DNA of 60,315 nt from contig NZ_SDGU01000110.1 in the NCBI RefSeq assembly GCF_004118635.1, positions 1-60,315 on the forward strand, in the 5' to 3' direction. A program made the translations under genes and the position numbers. The notes below the pieces were generated by a model, which was not told the origin of the DNA, searched no databases, and saw nothing but the letters and a program-made list of their open reading frames with translations. Positions 38,037-46,481 of this stretch are shown piece after piece (within the stretch, counting starts at the first letter, position 1; every line of letters starts with the position of its first letter). Source of the DNA: Chlorobaculum sp. 24CR (GTDB taxonomy: Bacteria > Bacteroidota > Chlorobiia > Chlorobiales > Chlorobiaceae).

Positions 38037-39034
38037 GCGGGTCTCGTTTCATGGTTGAGGGGGAGCAGGTGCGCCTCGCCCGAAGTGACGGGAAGAATCG
38101 TTCCGTCGGCGGTGCGCAAGAGGAGGTGGCCCTGCGGCGACAGCCCCGCCTCCGCGCCGACGAGCACCGTGTTGAACTGCTCGATCTTCAGCTCGCGCCC
38201 CTTCAGCCAGGCGTGAGTTTCGAGGCAGGGTAGAATGAACGAAAGATCGTCCCGACCGAGCCATTCGAGGTAGAGGTGCTCGAAGCGGTTCAGCACGGCG
38301 GCGAGCAGGCGGGCGCGACAGGCGCGAGCGCCGGTTTCGATGGCGATGGAGGTGGCGATGCTTTGCAGCTCCTCCGGCACGGGATCGAGGTTGACGTTCA
38401 GCCCGAAGCCCACCACGACGAAGTGGGTGCAGTCCGGCTCGGACTCCATTTCACACAAAATGCCGCAGAGCTTGCGTCTGCTCGCGATAATGTCGTTCGG
38501 CCACTTGATGAAAGCCGTGAGGCCTGGGCACTCCTCCGAAATAGCGTCGTGGATCGCCGCCGCCGCCACGAGCGGAATCTCCGGCACGCGGACGGAGGGC
38601 ACGGGCGGGCGCAGCACGATGGAACAGTAGAGATTCACGCCCGGCGGCGAAACCCACGCGCGGCGCATCCGCCCCCGTCCGCCCGTCTGGCTGTCGGCCA
38701 CCACCACCGCGCCCTCCGGCGCGCCATCGCGGGCCAGCGCTCGCGCCCGGAGGTTGGTCGAGTCGGTGCTCGCCAGAGAGATGAAGTTTCGTCCGAACGA
38801 CGCCGTGTCGAGCAGTGGCGCGACCTCCTCCGGCACCGGATTTCCGGTGAGGCGTTCGAGCCGGTAGCCCCTGCCGCTCACCGCTTCGATGGCGTATCCC
38901 GCCTTGCGCAGGGCGGCGATGTGCTTCCATACCGCGCTCCGGGTGATCCGCAGCTCGGCGCAGAGCTCGCCGCCGGAAACAAATCCGCCATCGTCGGCGA
39001 GGCGTCGCAGAATGGTCGCCGTCACCGGATTCAT
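38033..39034 (-). CDS. birA: bifunctional biotin-protein ligase / biotin operon repressor
   Basis: BirA attaches biotin to carrier proteins and, with biotinyl-AMP bound, represses biotin genes. The 333 residues start with a winged-helix domain ([30 protein letters not shown], about 18-47). The ligase core follows with the biotinyl-AMP loop [15 protein letters not shown] (about 118) and FIKWPNDI, then a C-terminal domain. It is the first gene of the birA-bioBFGCD run. The palindrome at 39146-39177, 112 bases upstream, matches a BirA operator, so autoregulation is likely. Confidence 0.95.
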   Translation of the reverse strand: MNPVTATILRRLADDGGFVSGGELCAELRITRSAVWKHIAALRKAGYAIEAVSGRGYRLERLTGNPVPEEVAPLLDTASFGRNFISLASTDSTNLRARALARDGAPEGAVVVADSQTGGRGRMRRAWVSPPGVNLYCSIVLRPPVPSVRVPEIPLVAAAAIHDAISEECPGLTAFIKWPNDIIASRRKLCGILCEMESEPDCTHFVVVGFGLNVNLDPVPEELQSIATSIAIETGARACRARLLAAVLNRFEHLYLEWLGRDDLSFILPCLETHAWLKGRELKIEQFNTVLVGAEAGLSPQGHLLLRTADGTILPVTSGEAHLLPLNHETRPA

Positions 39035-39145
39035 GCTGCCGCCTCCGCGCCCGGAGCCGTCAGTGGCAAAAGATGGTTATGACAGGAATCATTCATGTCG
39101 AAACAGTTTCGATCTGAAAAAGGAGTGCGCGTCGCCGGAGCCGAA

Positions 39146-39177
39146 TGGTCAACCTGAATGTAATGGCTGGTTGACAA
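39146..39177. promoter_or_regulatory. BirA operator upstream of birA-bioBFGCD
   Basis: TGGTCAACC and GGTTGACAA form an inverted repeat (8 of 9 bases pair) separated by 14 bases. This is the half-site sequence and spacing known for bacterial BirA sites. It lies 112 bases upstream of birA, whose product has the winged-helix domain needed to bind it. No second copy was seen before bioA. Confidence 0.75.
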
Positions 39178-39247
39178 CTATACAAAAAGCAAATCTGGCA
39201 AAGCGGCGCTGGCGATGGCTGGCGGGAGTGTCCTGCGGCCTCGGCGG

Positions 39248-40999
39248 TCAGTTGACGGCGCGGGAGGAAACCGCCATTCGGCTTTCGTAGGCCGAGCGGT
39301 ATTGTTGCAGTCCCTGAAAAATGGCGTACGCAACGCCGGTCTGCGCTTTTCGGTCGCGCAGGAGCTTCTCCTCGGCGGGGTTTGAGAGGTAGCCGGTCTC
39401 GACCAGAATGCTCGGCATCGAAGGCGTCCAGAGCACCATGAATCCCGCCTGCCGCACGCCGAGTCCGTTGTTGCTGCCGTCACGCCCCAGCCGCCGGAGC
39501 ACATCCTGCGCCAGCTCGGTCGATTGCGTGGCGAAGGCGCTCTGCGCCATGCTGCTCATGATGAGGTACTCGTCCGAAAAGCCTTTGTAGCTCTCGTTCG
39601 AGTTCTCCTCCTCGGTGATGACCGAGTTCTCGAACATAGCCACATTGAGCGCGGCCTGCGTTTTGTGAGGGCCGAGAATATAGACCTCCGGGCCGCGTAC
39701 CTTGCGGTTGCCGGCGGTGGAGTTGCAGTGGATGCTGATGAACACCTTGCCGCCGTAGCGATTGGCGATCTGGCCGCGCTCCTTGAGGGGAATGAACCGG
39801 TCTTCCTTGCGGGTGTAGATCACCTTGACCTCCGGCCACTTCTGCCGGATGAACATGCCGAGGTCGCGGGCGATGTTCAGCACCACATCCTTTTCGCGCG
39901 TACCCGTGATGCCGATGGCTCCGGGGTCTTTGCCGCCATGTCCGGCGTCGATGACCACTGCGTCGAGCTTCCACTTGTCCACATCGTGGCTCAGGCGCTC
40001 CTGGATGCGGCGCTCCTTTTCGGTCATATGGATCGCTTCGACATCGACGTCATTCATGACGGAGATCACATAATCGTTCTTTGCGGCGTCATACCTGAAC
40101 GATGATGATTTGATCGATGAGGAGGGGATGTTGAGCGCGATGGTGAACTGCATGGCCCCGCTGTCGAGAGGCATCGGGCTGATCGATTTGACCACCCCGC
40201 CCGGGTAATTCTTTGCAAGACGCGCAGGGTTTCCGGTGGCGTTTTCAATGGTCAGGTAGAGGTTGTTGCTCTTGTCCGCCCTGAGAAACGAGGCGTTGCG
40301 GGTGCCGCCGGTGGCTGAAAACCGGATGACGGCGCCGTTTGCAAGGGATTGAATCCTTATGTTGTCGATCACGGTTTTTTCTCTGGCCGCGCTTGAATCC
40401 CTGCCGCTATCCGGTGCTGGCGCAGACGGTTCCGGCGATTTCGGCGGCGGGGCGTCGTCGGGGAGCTGGCCGACCGATTGCAGCGAAGCGCTCGGCCAGC
40501 GGCTGCCGAGCTCGGCGTCGATCCGCCCCGTCCGCGCATTGTACCGAACCTGACGGCCAAGCCAGAGCGTAAACATCCGGCACGCCTGGTCAACCGGCAG
40601 GAAGACCCGATCTCTGCCGAACACGGGAGCCGAGGCGAGCTGGAGCACCCGTATCGGGCTGTCCCCGGCGGCGGAACCGATTACCGCAAAATTGTTCTTC
40701 TCCGTGAGGATGCAGCTTGTCACCGTGGAGCCGAACGCTTCGTCGATCTGCATCCGCCTGCCGTCGAAAACGCTGCCGAGCCGCATGGCGCGAGCCAGCG
40801 ATCCGATGTCGGCCAGAAACAGCTCGCCGGACTGCTCACCCTGCACCTTGATGGTATAACCCTGATCGGGACCATTGGCGACTCGCAGGAAAACGGCATC
40901 CTGTCCGGAATTTTCGGCCAGAGCGGCGGAGGCAAACATGACAAAAAACAGCAGGAGGCCAAGCGGCCTGAAAAATTGTCTGGATAAAGAGTCTTTCAT
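39248..40999 (-). CDS. N-acetylmuramoyl-L-alanine amidase with AMIN domain
   Basis: A periplasmic amidase that cuts the bond between muramic acid and the peptide stem during cell separation. From ATG 40999 (583 residues; ATG 41008 is an alternative) it has a signal peptide ending near ALAENSG. A beta-rich domain with FLPVDQACRMFTLWLGRQVRY follows, then an AMIN domain (about 210-310) and a zinc amidase domain (amidase_3). Zinc-site motifs are VVIDAGHGGKDPGAIG, KVFISIHCNST and the catalytic Glu in SILVETGYLSN. The longer upstream frame contains several non-credible residues and is not used. Confidence 0.92.
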   Translation of the reverse strand: MKDSLSRQFFRPLGLLLFFVMFASAALAENSGQDAVFLRVANGPDQGYTIKVQGEQSGELFLADIGSLARAMRLGSVFDGRRMQIDEAFGSTVTSCILTEKNNFAVIGSAAGDSPIRVLQLASAPVFGRDRVFLPVDQACRMFTLWLGRQVRYNARTGRIDAELGSRWPSASLQSVGQLPDDAPPPKSPEPSAPAPDSGRDSSAAREKTVIDNIRIQSLANGAVIRFSATGGTRNASFLRADKSNNLYLTIENATGNPARLAKNYPGGVVKSISPMPLDSGAMQFTIALNIPSSSIKSSSFRYDAAKNDYVISVMNDVDVEAIHMTEKERRIQERLSHDVDKWKLDAVVIDAGHGGKDPGAIGITGTREKDVVLNIARDLGMFIRQKWPEVKVIYTRKEDRFIPLKERGQIANRYGGKVFISIHCNSTAGNRKVRGPEVYILGPHKTQAALNVAMFENSVITEEENSNESYKGFSDEYLIMSSMAQSAFATQSTELAQDVLRRLGRDGSNNGLGVRQAGFMVLWTPSMPSILVETGYLSNPAEEKLLRDRKAQTGVAYAIFQGLQQYRSAYESRMAVSSRAVN

Positions 41000-41394
41000 G
41001 ATACGCATTGAAATCGTCGCTATGCATTGGGGCGGCCTTGAGGGCACCGTTAAAAACTTGATGTCCCGACAGGCGTCTGGCCGCTCAGGACATTTTTTAG
41101 CGGCAGCCTTGATAACAATGGCGTTACAGGCATGACCGCTCTTTGTGGTGGCAATGAACCGTGGCCCTGGCCTTCTGTCGATCGGGGTAATAATAAGCAA
41201 TAAAAAGCTCAGCATCCAGCGTCGGACGAAGCCTGTCGCCATAAATTTCCAGCGTACGCCGACAAAGGCCCGGATAGGACAGAATTTGTTTTTTGGCGGG
41301 CAAGCCCTATCTTTTTCCGACATTATTTGCAAGGGCGTCTCCCGGTTGTAGCGACGGGCAGCCCGCAATCCCAAAGCAACAGGGCTCCATCGCA
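41000..41394. other. intergenic region between the amidase and topA
   Basis: About 395 bases between two divergent genes; the promoters of both should lie here. No further gene was recognised, and the topA frame open upstream of ATG 41395 has no start that fits the family better. Confidence 0.4.
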
Positions 41395-43794
41395 ATGGCT
41401 TCAAAAAGCGCAACCCCTTCGGCCAGGAACAGAACCCTGATCGTCGTCGAGTCGCCCTCAAAGGCGAAAACTATCAACAAATATCTGGGCGACGATTACA
41501 CGGTCTATGCTTCGGTAGGGCATATCAAGGACTTGCCCAAAAAAGAGATCGGCATCGATTTCGACAATCACTACGAGCCGCGATACGAAGTGATCGCCGG
41601 AAAGGAGAAGGTGGTGCGGCAGCTCAAGAAGCTTGCCGGGGAGGCCAACGAAGTGTTGATCGCCACCGACCCCGACCGCGAAGGCGAGGCCATCGCGTGG
41701 CACATCTCCAACGAGATCGAGTTTGCCAAAAAGCCGGTTTTTCGGGTGCTTTTCAACGAAATCACCAAGAACGCCATCATCGAGTCGGTCAACAATCCGA
41801 AGCAGATTGACTACCGGCTCGTGCGCTCGCAGCAGACCCGGCAGGGCCTCGACAAGATCGTCGGCTACAAGATCAGCCCGTTCCTGTGGAACGTGGTCTA
41901 TCGCGGCCTTTCGGCAGGCAGGGTGCAGTCCGTGGCGCTCCGGCTGATCTGCGAGCGCGAGACGGAGATCGAGGCCTTCACGCCGCAGGAGTACTGGACG
42001 ATCTACGCCGATTTCACTACCGACGCAGGCGAAACCTTCCGGACGAAGCTCGTCAAGGTCAAGGGCGACAAGCCCGACATCACCTCCGGCGAAGAGGCCG
42101 AAGCGATCGCGTCGGCCATCCAGGGCCGCCTGTTCGCCATCGGCGAGATCGTGCCGAAGGTGCTTCAGCGCAAGCAGCCGCTGCCCTTCACCACCTCGCT
42201 CTTGCAGCAGGCGGCCTCCAACCAGCTCGGCTTCGGCTCGCAGAAAACGATGCGCACCGCCCAGCAGCTCTACGAAGGCATCGACCTCGGCCCGGAGGGC
42301 GCGACCGGCCTCATCACCTACATGCGAACCGACTCGACCCGCATCAGCGGCGAGGCGGTCGCGCAGGCGCACGACTACATTTCGCAGCAGTTCGGGCCGG
42401 AGTACAAAGGCTTCGGCAGCCAGGGCAAGGCGGGCAAGAACGCCCAGGATGCGCACGAAGCGATCCGCCCCACCTCGGTGACGCGCACGCCCGAATCGCT
42501 GCGCCGCCACCTGACGCCCGACCAGTTCAGGCTCTACGAACTGATCTGGAAGCGCTTTGTCGCCGCGATGATGGCTCCGGCCAAGATCGAGCAGACCCGC
42601 GTGGACGTGGAAGATCACCAGAAAGAGTTCGTCTTCCGCGCCACGGGCAACAAGGTGCTTTTCCCCGGCTTCTTCCGGGTCTATGACGACCAGCAGGAGC
42701 TTGAATACGAAGCGCAGAAATCGACCCGCGACGAAATCGAAAAGGAGCAGATGGTCAAGCTGCCCGAAAAGATTTCGGTGAGCGACCAGCTCGCCATGTC
42801 GGCGCTCGACCGCAAGCAGAGCTTCACCCGTCCGCCCGCCCGCTTCACCGAGGCGAGCCTGGTCAAGGAGCTCGACAACTACGGCATTGGCCGCCCTTCC
42901 ACCTACGCCTCGATCTTCTCGACCCTTCAGGAGCGGCGCTATGTGGAGCTTCAGAAGAAAAAGATCATCCCGACCGAACTGGGGCGCGATGTTTCGACGA
43001 TTCTCGTGGCGAACTTCCCCGACCTGTTCAACGTCCGCTTCACTGCCGAGATGGAGGACGAACTCGACAAGGTCGCCTCTGGCGACGACGAGTACGAAAA
43101 GGTGCTCGACGCTTTTTACCGTCCGCTCGAATCGGTTTTGAGCCACCGCAAGAGCGACCCGCTCATTCCGCAGAACCGCGACGCCGTCATCTGCCAAAAG
43201 TGCGGCAAGGGGCACATGGTGGTGAAGTGGACGACGAGCGGCAAGTTCCTCGGCTGCTCGGACTACCCGAAGTGCAAGAACGTCAAGGCGATCACCACCA
43301 ACAAGGCCAAGCCGAAGGAGACCGGTGTGCGTTGCCCGTCGTGCGGCGAGGGGCACATGCTGTTGCGTAACGGCCGGTTCGGCCCGTTCCTGGCCTGCTC
43401 GAACTACCCGAAGTGCAACACGCTGCTCAACCTCAGCAAGCTGCGCCACATCGAGCCGATCAAGGTTCCGCCAGTCACCACCGATCTGGCTTGCGCCAAA
43501 TGCGGCGCGCCGATGTATTTGCGAACCGGCAAGCGCGGCCTGTGGCTCGGCTGCTCGAAGTTCCCGAAGTGCCGCGGACGGCTCTCGTGGAACACGCTCG
43601 ATGAAGCGACCCAAAAGCGCCTTGAGAAGGCGATGGACGAGCACATGGCGGCCCACCCGGCCGTAACGATCACGATGCTCGACGGCACGCCTGCCCCGAT
43701 GAACCTGCCCATCGAGGACATCATCACCCGCGCCGAAGATGCGGGCCTCATCACCGCCGCAAGCGAACAGCAGGAGGCCGAAGCCACAGCATGA
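41395..43794 (+). CDS. topA: DNA topoisomerase I
   Basis: Type IA topoisomerase that relaxes negative supercoils. From ATG 41395 it has 799 residues. A short basic leader precedes the TOPRIM domain (LIVVESPSKAKTINKYLG, and ATDPDREGEAIAWHI with its acidic triad). The core carries the active-site tyrosine in GLITYMRTDSTRIS (about 308). Three C-terminal four-cysteine zinc ribbons follow (CQKCGKGH...CSDYPKC, CPSCGEGH...CSNYPKC, CAKCGAPM...CSKFPKC). The protein looks complete. Confidence 0.97.
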   Translation: MASKSATPSARNRTLIVVESPSKAKTINKYLGDDYTVYASVGHIKDLPKKEIGIDFDNHYEPRYEVIAGKEKVVRQLKKLAGEANEVLIATDPDREGEAIAWHISNEIEFAKKPVFRVLFNEITKNAIIESVNNPKQIDYRLVRSQQTRQGLDKIVGYKISPFLWNVVYRGLSAGRVQSVALRLICERETEIEAFTPQEYWTIYADFTTDAGETFRTKLVKVKGDKPDITSGEEAEAIASAIQGRLFAIGEIVPKVLQRKQPLPFTTSLLQQAASNQLGFGSQKTMRTAQQLYEGIDLGPEGATGLITYMRTDSTRISGEAVAQAHDYISQQFGPEYKGFGSQGKAGKNAQDAHEAIRPTSVTRTPESLRRHLTPDQFRLYELIWKRFVAAMMAPAKIEQTRVDVEDHQKEFVFRATGNKVLFPGFFRVYDDQQELEYEAQKSTRDEIEKEQMVKLPEKISVSDQLAMSALDRKQSFTRPPARFTEASLVKELDNYGIGRPSTYASIFSTLQERRYVELQKKKIIPTELGRDVSTILVANFPDLFNVRFTAEMEDELDKVASGDDEYEKVLDAFYRPLESVLSHRKSDPLIPQNRDAVICQKCGKGHMVVKWTTSGKFLGCSDYPKCKNVKAITTNKAKPKETGVRCPSCGEGHMLLRNGRFGPFLACSNYPKCNTLLNLSKLRHIEPIKVPPVTTDLACAKCGAPMYLRTGKRGLWLGCSKFPKCRGRLSWNTLDEATQKRLEKAMDEHMAAHPAVTITMLDGTPAPMNLPIEDIITRAEDAGLITAASEQQEAEATA

Positions 43795-43872
43795 GGAGCC
43801 GGGGGAGAGGCGGTAAAGACCAAAAGGACGAAAGGGACGAAAAGGGCGAGATGAAAAGAGAGAGACCGAGGA

Positions 43873-44442
43873 CTACTTCTCTTTGGCGCTTCTTCTCTGA
43901 AGCCGGGCTTTTGTCATGCGCTCCCGTATCCCGCCTTGTTCGAGGAAGCAACTCTCGATACTTTGAAGCTGTCGATCGAGCAGATAACAGCACACTTTGA
44001 CAAGTCCAATGATGACATTCGCGCAGATTTCAGGATTTTCGTGCTCGATCCCTTTCCGGAAGGTCTCATAATCCGCATCGGGCTGCCGGTTGAGTTCCCT
44101 CAGCCGCAACGCATAAGGATGCCGCGCATCCCACTCCGGCAATCCATTGACGCGAAGAAAATCCCGATAATCGGCAAGCAGCTCTTCGAGACTCGCCCTG
44201 GCAACGTTGGTCAGTTTCAGCTCCGTCTCCTTTGATGTTCCCGAAGCCATGCTTCCCTCGATGATATTCTGCTTTCCGGAACGAGCCGCCTGAACCATCT
44301 GATCGACGGTTCTGTCACGTCTGCTATAAAATCGCCGCGTAAAAGAGACGGTTGCATCGTAAACAATCTCGGACTTTTGATAAGAGAGCAACTTGCGATA
44401 TCCGCCATGCGGAGGAATAATCCTGTCATCCGGCATAGTCAT
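43873..44442 (-). CDS. four-helix-bundle protein (23S rRNA intervening-sequence protein family)
   Basis: A 189-residue helical protein of the IVP/four-helix-bundle family, with the variant that carries a C-terminal extension. Family marks are YRKLLSYQKSEIVYDATVSFTRRF, DQMVQAARSGKQNIIEGS and KLTNVARASLEELLADYRDFL. The last 90 residues hold a second helical section. These proteins occur inside rRNA insertions and in variable genome regions; their biochemical role is not settled. No rRNA lies nearby. It begins the accessory block between topA and feoB. Confidence 0.85.
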   Translation of the reverse strand: MTMPDDRIIPPHGGYRKLLSYQKSEIVYDATVSFTRRFYSRRDRTVDQMVQAARSGKQNIIEGSMASGTSKETELKLTNVARASLEELLADYRDFLRVNGLPEWDARHPYALRLRELNRQPDADYETFRKGIEHENPEICANVIIGLVKVCCYLLDRQLQSIESCFLEQGGIRERMTKARLQRRSAKEK

Positions 44443-44520
44443 AAATTTTGGTTATCTATTTTCCTTCACTTTCGTCCCTTCCGTCTTTTTTGTCCCTTGT
44501 GTCTTTTTCTCTGTCAACTC

Positions 44521-45207
44521 TTAAAGATGCGGGCACTGCTCTTTGCGAAGTTCATAGAGACGTTGAACATCAGCGCCACGCTCATGAAAAAGCTTTTTGA
44601 AAGCCAGCCCTCTGCACAAATATTTTTTCAAATCATGTACATCCCCTGCTCCCGTCAAAACCATGTCCCCTCTGATCTCGCCAAATCGTGCCTCATAAAA
44701 CAGGTTACTGATATTCTCCAAAGCAGTTAATGCCTTTTCATCATCACCCTCCGGGAATTCGCCGATAACCCCTTTTGCCAAAAATACCTCCTTGTCGTAA
44801 TGGGCGAAATACTTGTTTCTTGCGGTATAAATTGCGCCATTCTTCCTGTCACAGAATGAAAGAGGTATGCGAGATAACTCTTCATTGACAGACTGTTTCA
44901 ATAGCTCACTCCAACCAAATTCCGCATCGTTCAGAATATTCTCGACACTGAAATTCTCGACACCGCACGATTTTGGAGGGCCCAGCAATTTTGAAAATTC
45001 GAGATTCAGATAATTGACTAAAACATCACGTATCAACTCAAAAAATCGACCCGCCGCCCTTTGCAAAAGCATACGATCCTCCTCCGCATCAACAAGCTGC
45101 TTGAGCGTGTAATGATATATTTTCAACTCATGCACAGCACCAGAAAACTGCGTCACAATCTCATCGAGACGAGTCTTATCCTCATTTGCTTTTGGATTTG
45201 AGCTCAT
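44521..45207 (-). CDS. HEPN/AbiU2-like protein
   Basis: A 228-residue alpha-helical protein with the ARNKYFAHYDKEVF segment near residue 128. This fits the Rx4-6H motif of HEPN ribonuclease domains and the AbiU2-type abortive infection family (R...FAHxD). An acidic helical N-terminal part and LQRAAGRFFELIRDVLVNYLNLEFSKLL match the helical bundle. RNase or phage-defence activity is possible but only inferred. No antitoxin-like partner directly overlaps it; the nearest genes are the four-helix-bundle protein and dinD. Confidence 0.6.
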   Translation of the reverse strand: MSSNPKANEDKTRLDEIVTQFSGAVHELKIYHYTLKQLVDAEEDRMLLQRAAGRFFELIRDVLVNYLNLEFSKLLGPPKSCGVENFSVENILNDAEFGWSELLKQSVNEELSRIPLSFCDRKNGAIYTARNKYFAHYDKEVFLAKGVIGEFPEGDDEKALTALENISNLFYEARFGEIRGDMVLTGAGDVHDLKKYLCRGLAFKKLFHERGADVQRLYELRKEQCPHL

Positions 45208-45392
45208 ATGCTCTTTTCCTTAAAATGGTTATAAAACAAAGTTAAAAAAACATCTCTAAATCGTGTATCGCGACATTCACTTCATGCAGGGGTTAGATGA
45301 ATGACATTTCCATGCTCAGTTCATTATACGATTTTCCTGCCAGTTCAGCGGCTTTGCTCATGGCGATAACCGGCGCATTGCATCTCCTTCCC

Positions 45393-46247
45393 TCACTCCT
45401 CGGATGCGTCGTTCAAGCCGTCGGGATTTTTCAGCGAGCGCTTTTCCTCGGAAGCAAGACGGCGCTCGACCTTTTTGACGTCCTCTGCCGGGGGTAGGGT
45501 TTCCGGGCGGATTCCGCGTTCCAGAAGGGTGTTCCGTACGGCGGCGTTGTTGGTTACGTGCTCTCGCGAAATCTCCGATTCGCTGCTCATGCCATGCTCG
45601 CGAGCATTGAAAATGGTGATCTCGCTCGCGAAATCCTTGGCTTTCAGGATGATGGTTGGCGCGAAATCCGCCAGCGGCCTTTTATCCGGCACGTTCCACT
45701 GCGCCTTCATCGCCTGCGTGCTTTTACCGAACAAGGCGTGATCGCCTTTGCTTCGAATTACGGCAAAACTCTCAGTGCCGCCCGTCTGCTCGAAAATGAC
45801 GCCCGACAGCTCCTTTTCCGTTTCGCTGAGTTTCTTTCGCGCCGACACCCGCTCCGCTTCGAGCAGACGCTGCTCGATAAGCTCGGCTCGCCGGGTCTGA
45901 ATGGCGAAGTAGGTCTGCGCGAAGGCACTCTCCTGCTTTCGCGGATCGCCGTTTTGCGCGACGAGATAGCAGGCATACCGGGTCAGCATGATGTCCTCGA
46001 TCTCCCGCTGACTGCCTGAGCCGAGGTTGACCATTTTGTTGACGTCAACAAAATGGTCAGACACAGCATAGCCAGATACTTCGCAAGATATCTTCGCTTT
46101 TGAGACGACAGTATTAAAATTGCGCCATTCACCGTAACCCAGCAGTTGCTGGAGGTCACGGGCAAGCCAGAATTCGACGCCGCTTTCGGTTTGCCGCGCA
46201 TGGGCTTCAAATGAGGCTGTCAACGAATGAATCTGTTCGGTTTTCAT
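45393..46247 (-). CDS. dinD: DNA damage-inducible protein D homologue
   Basis: A 284-residue DinD protein. It opens with a BRO-N/KilA-like part (FWLARDLQQLLGYGEWRNFNTVVSKAK). The conserved DIMLTRYACYLVAQNGDPRK and AFAQTYFAIQTRRAELIEQR follow, then KGDHALFGKSTQAMKAQWNVP and NAREHGMSSESEISREHVTNNAAVRNTLLERGI. In E. coli DinD is SOS-induced and inhibits RecA filament growth in vitro. No LexA-type palindrome was identified upstream, so regulation cannot be inferred here. Confidence 0.9.
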   Translation of the reverse strand: MKTEQIHSLTASFEAHARQTESGVEFWLARDLQQLLGYGEWRNFNTVVSKAKISCEVSGYAVSDHFVDVNKMVNLGSGSQREIEDIMLTRYACYLVAQNGDPRKQESAFAQTYFAIQTRRAELIEQRLLEAERVSARKKLSETEKELSGVIFEQTGGTESFAVIRSKGDHALFGKSTQAMKAQWNVPDKRPLADFAPTIILKAKDFASEITIFNAREHGMSSESEISREHVTNNAAVRNTLLERGIRPETLPPAEDVKKVERRLASEEKRSLKNPDGLNDASEE

Positions 46248-46481
46248 GATTCAAGAATTTAGGGGTTGGATTCTCAATACATGATTTTATGGGCACGGAG
46301 ACAAGCCGCTCTCTGAAATCTGCGTCGCCGAAGGTCAACGCCTGAGCGGTGACGCATCACGGAAGATCGGTTCAGCGTCACCGGCTCAACGTAAATAATT
46401 GTCAGCTCGCGCGCAAAGGGTTGCGAGTGCTGAAATACTCCGCTCTCGCCATTGCGTCGGAGAAGACGATTTTGACGCCGC

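Noticed and set aside
39248-41461. 737-residue version of the amidase
   Set aside because: The first 150 or so residues are not credible and hide the signal peptide that begins near 40999.
41458-43656. 732-codon minus-strand frame opposite topA
   Set aside because: Topoisomerase motifs are on the plus strand, and the antisense frame has no recognisable domain.
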